Origin: an uncultured Clostridia bacterium
GTDB taxonomy: Bacteria; Bacillota; Clostridia; Christensenellales; Aristaeellaceae
Direction: 5' to 3'
NCBI GenBank assembly: GCA_947166385.1
Contig: CAMVEB010000013.1
Span: 1 to 64,000 of the forward strand
Length of the DNA: 64,000 bases
The notes under the pieces were generated by a model that searched no databases, was not told where the DNA came from, and saw nothing but the letters and a program-made list of their open reading frames with translations. This document shows, piece by piece, positions 62,554 through 64,000 of this stretch (within the stretch, counting starts at the first letter, position 1; each line of letters starts with the position of its first letter). Position numbers and translations under genes: made by a program.

Positions 62554-63144
62554 TTAAGGTTCAGGCTTCTCCTCTTCCGGCTTTGCTTCAGTTGGTTTTT
62601 TGCTCCGGGTGTTCCTGGCCTTGGCAGGCTTCGGCGGGATCTCTTCCTCCAGCTTGGTTTCAGTCGTTTTTTCTTCTGCCTTCTGGATGGGTTCTTCTTC
62701 CACCTGGGTATTCCCCGCTTCTAGCGCGGCGCTGGCCGCTCCGGACTGCAGCAGCTTGTTCTCCTGTTCAAAGCTGACACCTTGAACATGTACATCCACA
62801 CGTACCACGTGAAGCCCGGTCATGGATTCAATCGCTTTACGCACGTTCTCCTGCGCGTCCATGGCAGCGCGCTGGATGGGTGTGCCGTATTCGACAATTA
62901 CATACAGATCCACCGCTGCTTCTTCTGTCCCGATTTCCACCTTTACACCTTTTGTCACATTACGGTTTTTGCTCAGAATATTACCGCTCACAGAGCACAT
63001 GCCCGCAATGCCTTCTACTTCATCGGCGGCAAGCCCTGCAATGATGGCAACCACCTCATTTGCATATGTCACCTTGGTAGAAGGGGTCAGATCCTCTTCC
63101 ACGTTCAGAGGCAGAGTGCTGCTTGGATCTTTTTTTCCGGCCAT
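62554..63144 (-). CDS. Asp23/Gls24 family envelope stress protein
   Basis: The 196-residue protein has the Asp23 core (about 15-125): VTYANEVVAIIAGLAADEVE, IAGMCSVSGNIL, VDLYVIVEYGTPIQRAAMDA and VRKAIESMTGLHVVRVDVHV. The last 70 residues are a charged low-complexity tail with alternating Lys/Glu/Pro, not found in short Asp23 proteins. It is likely tethered to the membrane through AmaP. ATG 63144 follows GGAGG, and a strong promoter stands just upstream. Confidence 0.93.
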   Translation of the reverse strand: MAGKKDPSSTLPLNVEEDLTPSTKVTYANEVVAIIAGLAADEVEGIAGMCSVSGNILSKNRNVTKGVKVEIGTEEAAVDLYVIVEYGTPIQRAAMDAQENVRKAIESMTGLHVVRVDVHVQGVSFEQENKLLQSGAASAALEAGNTQVEEEPIQKAEEKTTETKLEEEIPPKPAKARNTRSKKPTEAKPEEEKPEP

Positions 63145-63185
63145 TGAATCTTCCTCCTTGTAACTGGGAAACATCAATCTCAGTA

Positions 63186-63214
63186 ATTATACCAGATTTA
63201 CACATCCTTGACAA
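63186..63214 (-). promoter_or_regulatory. Promoter of the asp23-amaP-DUF2273 operon
   Basis: On the minus strand TTGTCA (63209-63214) and a perfect TATAAT (63186-63191) are 17 bases apart, in the 89-base gap between aspS and asp23. No separate terminator of aspS is evident in that gap. Confidence 0.8.
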
Positions 63215-63233
63215 CGTTCCGCGAAAATCCCGA

Positions 63234-64000
63234 TTATTTCTCGTCTTCCACGATCCGGATATGCAGTTCTTCCAGCTGGTGGTTCTCCACTTTTCCCGGT
63301 GCGCCCATCATAACATCCTGGGCATTTTTGTTCATCGGAAAAGGAATAACTTCCCGGATAGAATCCTCACCAGCCAGCAGCATTACCATCCGATCCACAC
63401 CAGGAGCAATACCTGCATGTGGCGGAGCGCCGTAACAAAACGCATTATACATAGCTGGGAATTTGGCCTTGACATCCTCTTCGCCCAATCGCACCATCTC
63501 AAATGCCTTAATCATAATCTCGGGATCATGGTTCCGCACTGCACCGGAAGAAAGCTCCACCCCGTTGCATACCAGGTCATATTGGAAAGCAGTAATATCC
63601 AAAGGATCTGTCTCCCCGCGGGAGGCCGCGTTCAGAACATCCAGCCCGCCGTTTGGCATGGAAAATGGATTATGGCAGAATTCAAGTTCACCGCTTTCCT
63701 CACCGATTTCGTACATCGGAAAATCAACGATCCAGCAGAACTCGTACTTTTCTTCTTCCATATGGTTCGGACAAAGCTCGCCAAGCTTGCGGATCAGGAC
63801 GCCAGCTGTTTTCTGGGCCGCACTCTTTTTTCCTGCCGCCACCGCAACAAACGTATTCGGCCGCAAATTCAGCATATGGATGATATCTTCCTTCTTTTCC
63901 TGAAGAAATTTTGCAATTCCGCCGCTCAATTCACCCTTCTCATCCAATTTGAACCAATATGCTTTGTTGCCGCTGATCACTTCCGCTTCCGCACAAAGCT
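63234..64000 (-). CDS. aspS: Aspartyl-tRNA synthetase, C-terminal part (gene runs out of the window)
   Basis: About 255 residues are inside the window, open to its right edge (first visible residues LCAEAEVISGNKAYWFKLDE). The part covers the GAD insertion region, then EEEKYEFCWIVDFPMYE, FCHNPFSMPN, YDLVCNGVELSSGAVRNHDP and class II motif 3 with GIAPGVDRMVMLLAGEDSIR. The end IRIVEDEK is slightly extended. The enzyme charges tRNA-Asp; whether it is discriminating cannot be judged without the N-terminal anticodon-binding domain. Confidence 0.95.
   Translation of the reverse strand, partial: LCAEAEVISGNKAYWFKLDEKGELSGGIAKFLQEKKEDIIHMLNLRPNTFVAVAAGKKSAAQKTAGVLIRKLGELCPNHMEEEKYEFCWIVDFPMYEIGEESGELEFCHNPFSMPNGGLDVLNAASRGETDPLDITAFQYDLVCNGVELSSGAVRNHDPEIMIKAFEMVRLGEEDVKAKFPAMYNAFCYGAPPHAGIAPGVDRMVMLLAGEDSIREVIPFPMNKNAQDVMMGAPGKVENHQLEELHIRIVEDEK

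Overview
The window is a piece of a Bacillota (Firmicutes) chromosome, most likely from a strict anaerobe of the class Clostridia. The evidence is gene content and order: rpe-rsgA-prkC-PP2C-rlmN-rsmB-fmt-def-priA, a perfect CIRCE element ahead of hrcA-grpE-dnaK-dnaJ, a CggR-type glycolytic regulator, a threonine T-box ahead of thrS, nusB-DUF2273-amaP-asp23, and a sodium-pumping oxaloacetate decarboxylase next to an ATP-type pckA. The backbone is visibly G+C-rich. I cannot name a genus from the sequence alone.

Layout. 1-3.1 kb holds RNA decay and small housekeeping genes on the plus strand (pnp, ruvX, a DUF1292 gene). 3.1-5 kb holds a LacI-type ligand-binding/GGDEF fusion with its own promoter. 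5.19-5.27 kb is a tRNA-Leu(UAA) gene, which is the attachment site of an integrated element of about 12.6 kb (5250-17890) bounded by a 56-bp perfect direct repeat. 17.9-33.1 kb is a long minus-strand run of RNA modification, translation and signalling genes (rsmG to priA). 33.3-35.5 kb is a lone GH36 alpha-galactosidase on the plus strand. 35.5-38 kb holds a cysteine desulfurase, trmL and membrane proteins. 38.1-42.9 kb is the heat-shock operon. 43-48.1 kb is the pckA and split oxaloacetate decarboxylase module. 48.3-53.6 kb holds thrS with its T-box, then tpiA, pgk and cggR. 53.6-63.2 kb holds thiI with its sulfur donor, isoprenoid, exonuclease VII, folate, nusB and Asp23-type envelope-stress genes. 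The window ends inside aspS.

The integrated element is the unusual part. Next to the intact tRNA it has a tyrosine integrase, a protein with a C-terminal helix-turn-helix, a CI-like repressor divergent from a Cro-like gene and an excisionase-like gene, and then an 810-residue primase-helicase. An iteron-like CTGTGT/ACACAG array just downstream is a good candidate replication origin. Facing this module is a tightly coupled minus-strand operon of five genes whose one recognisable product is an 1171-residue phage tail tape measure protein. It is preceded by a promoter-like -10, a structured leader and an intrinsic terminator. I see no terminase, portal, capsid, tail-tube or lysis gene. The element therefore looks like a phage satellite (or a strongly reduced prophage) that kept one tail gene: the one that sets tail length and travels inside the tail tube.

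The 56-bp repeat contains the 3' end of the tRNA and a bidirectional terminator shared by the convergent tRNA-Leu and rsmG genes. Integration duplicates this terminator, so both chromosomal neighbours keep transcription stops.
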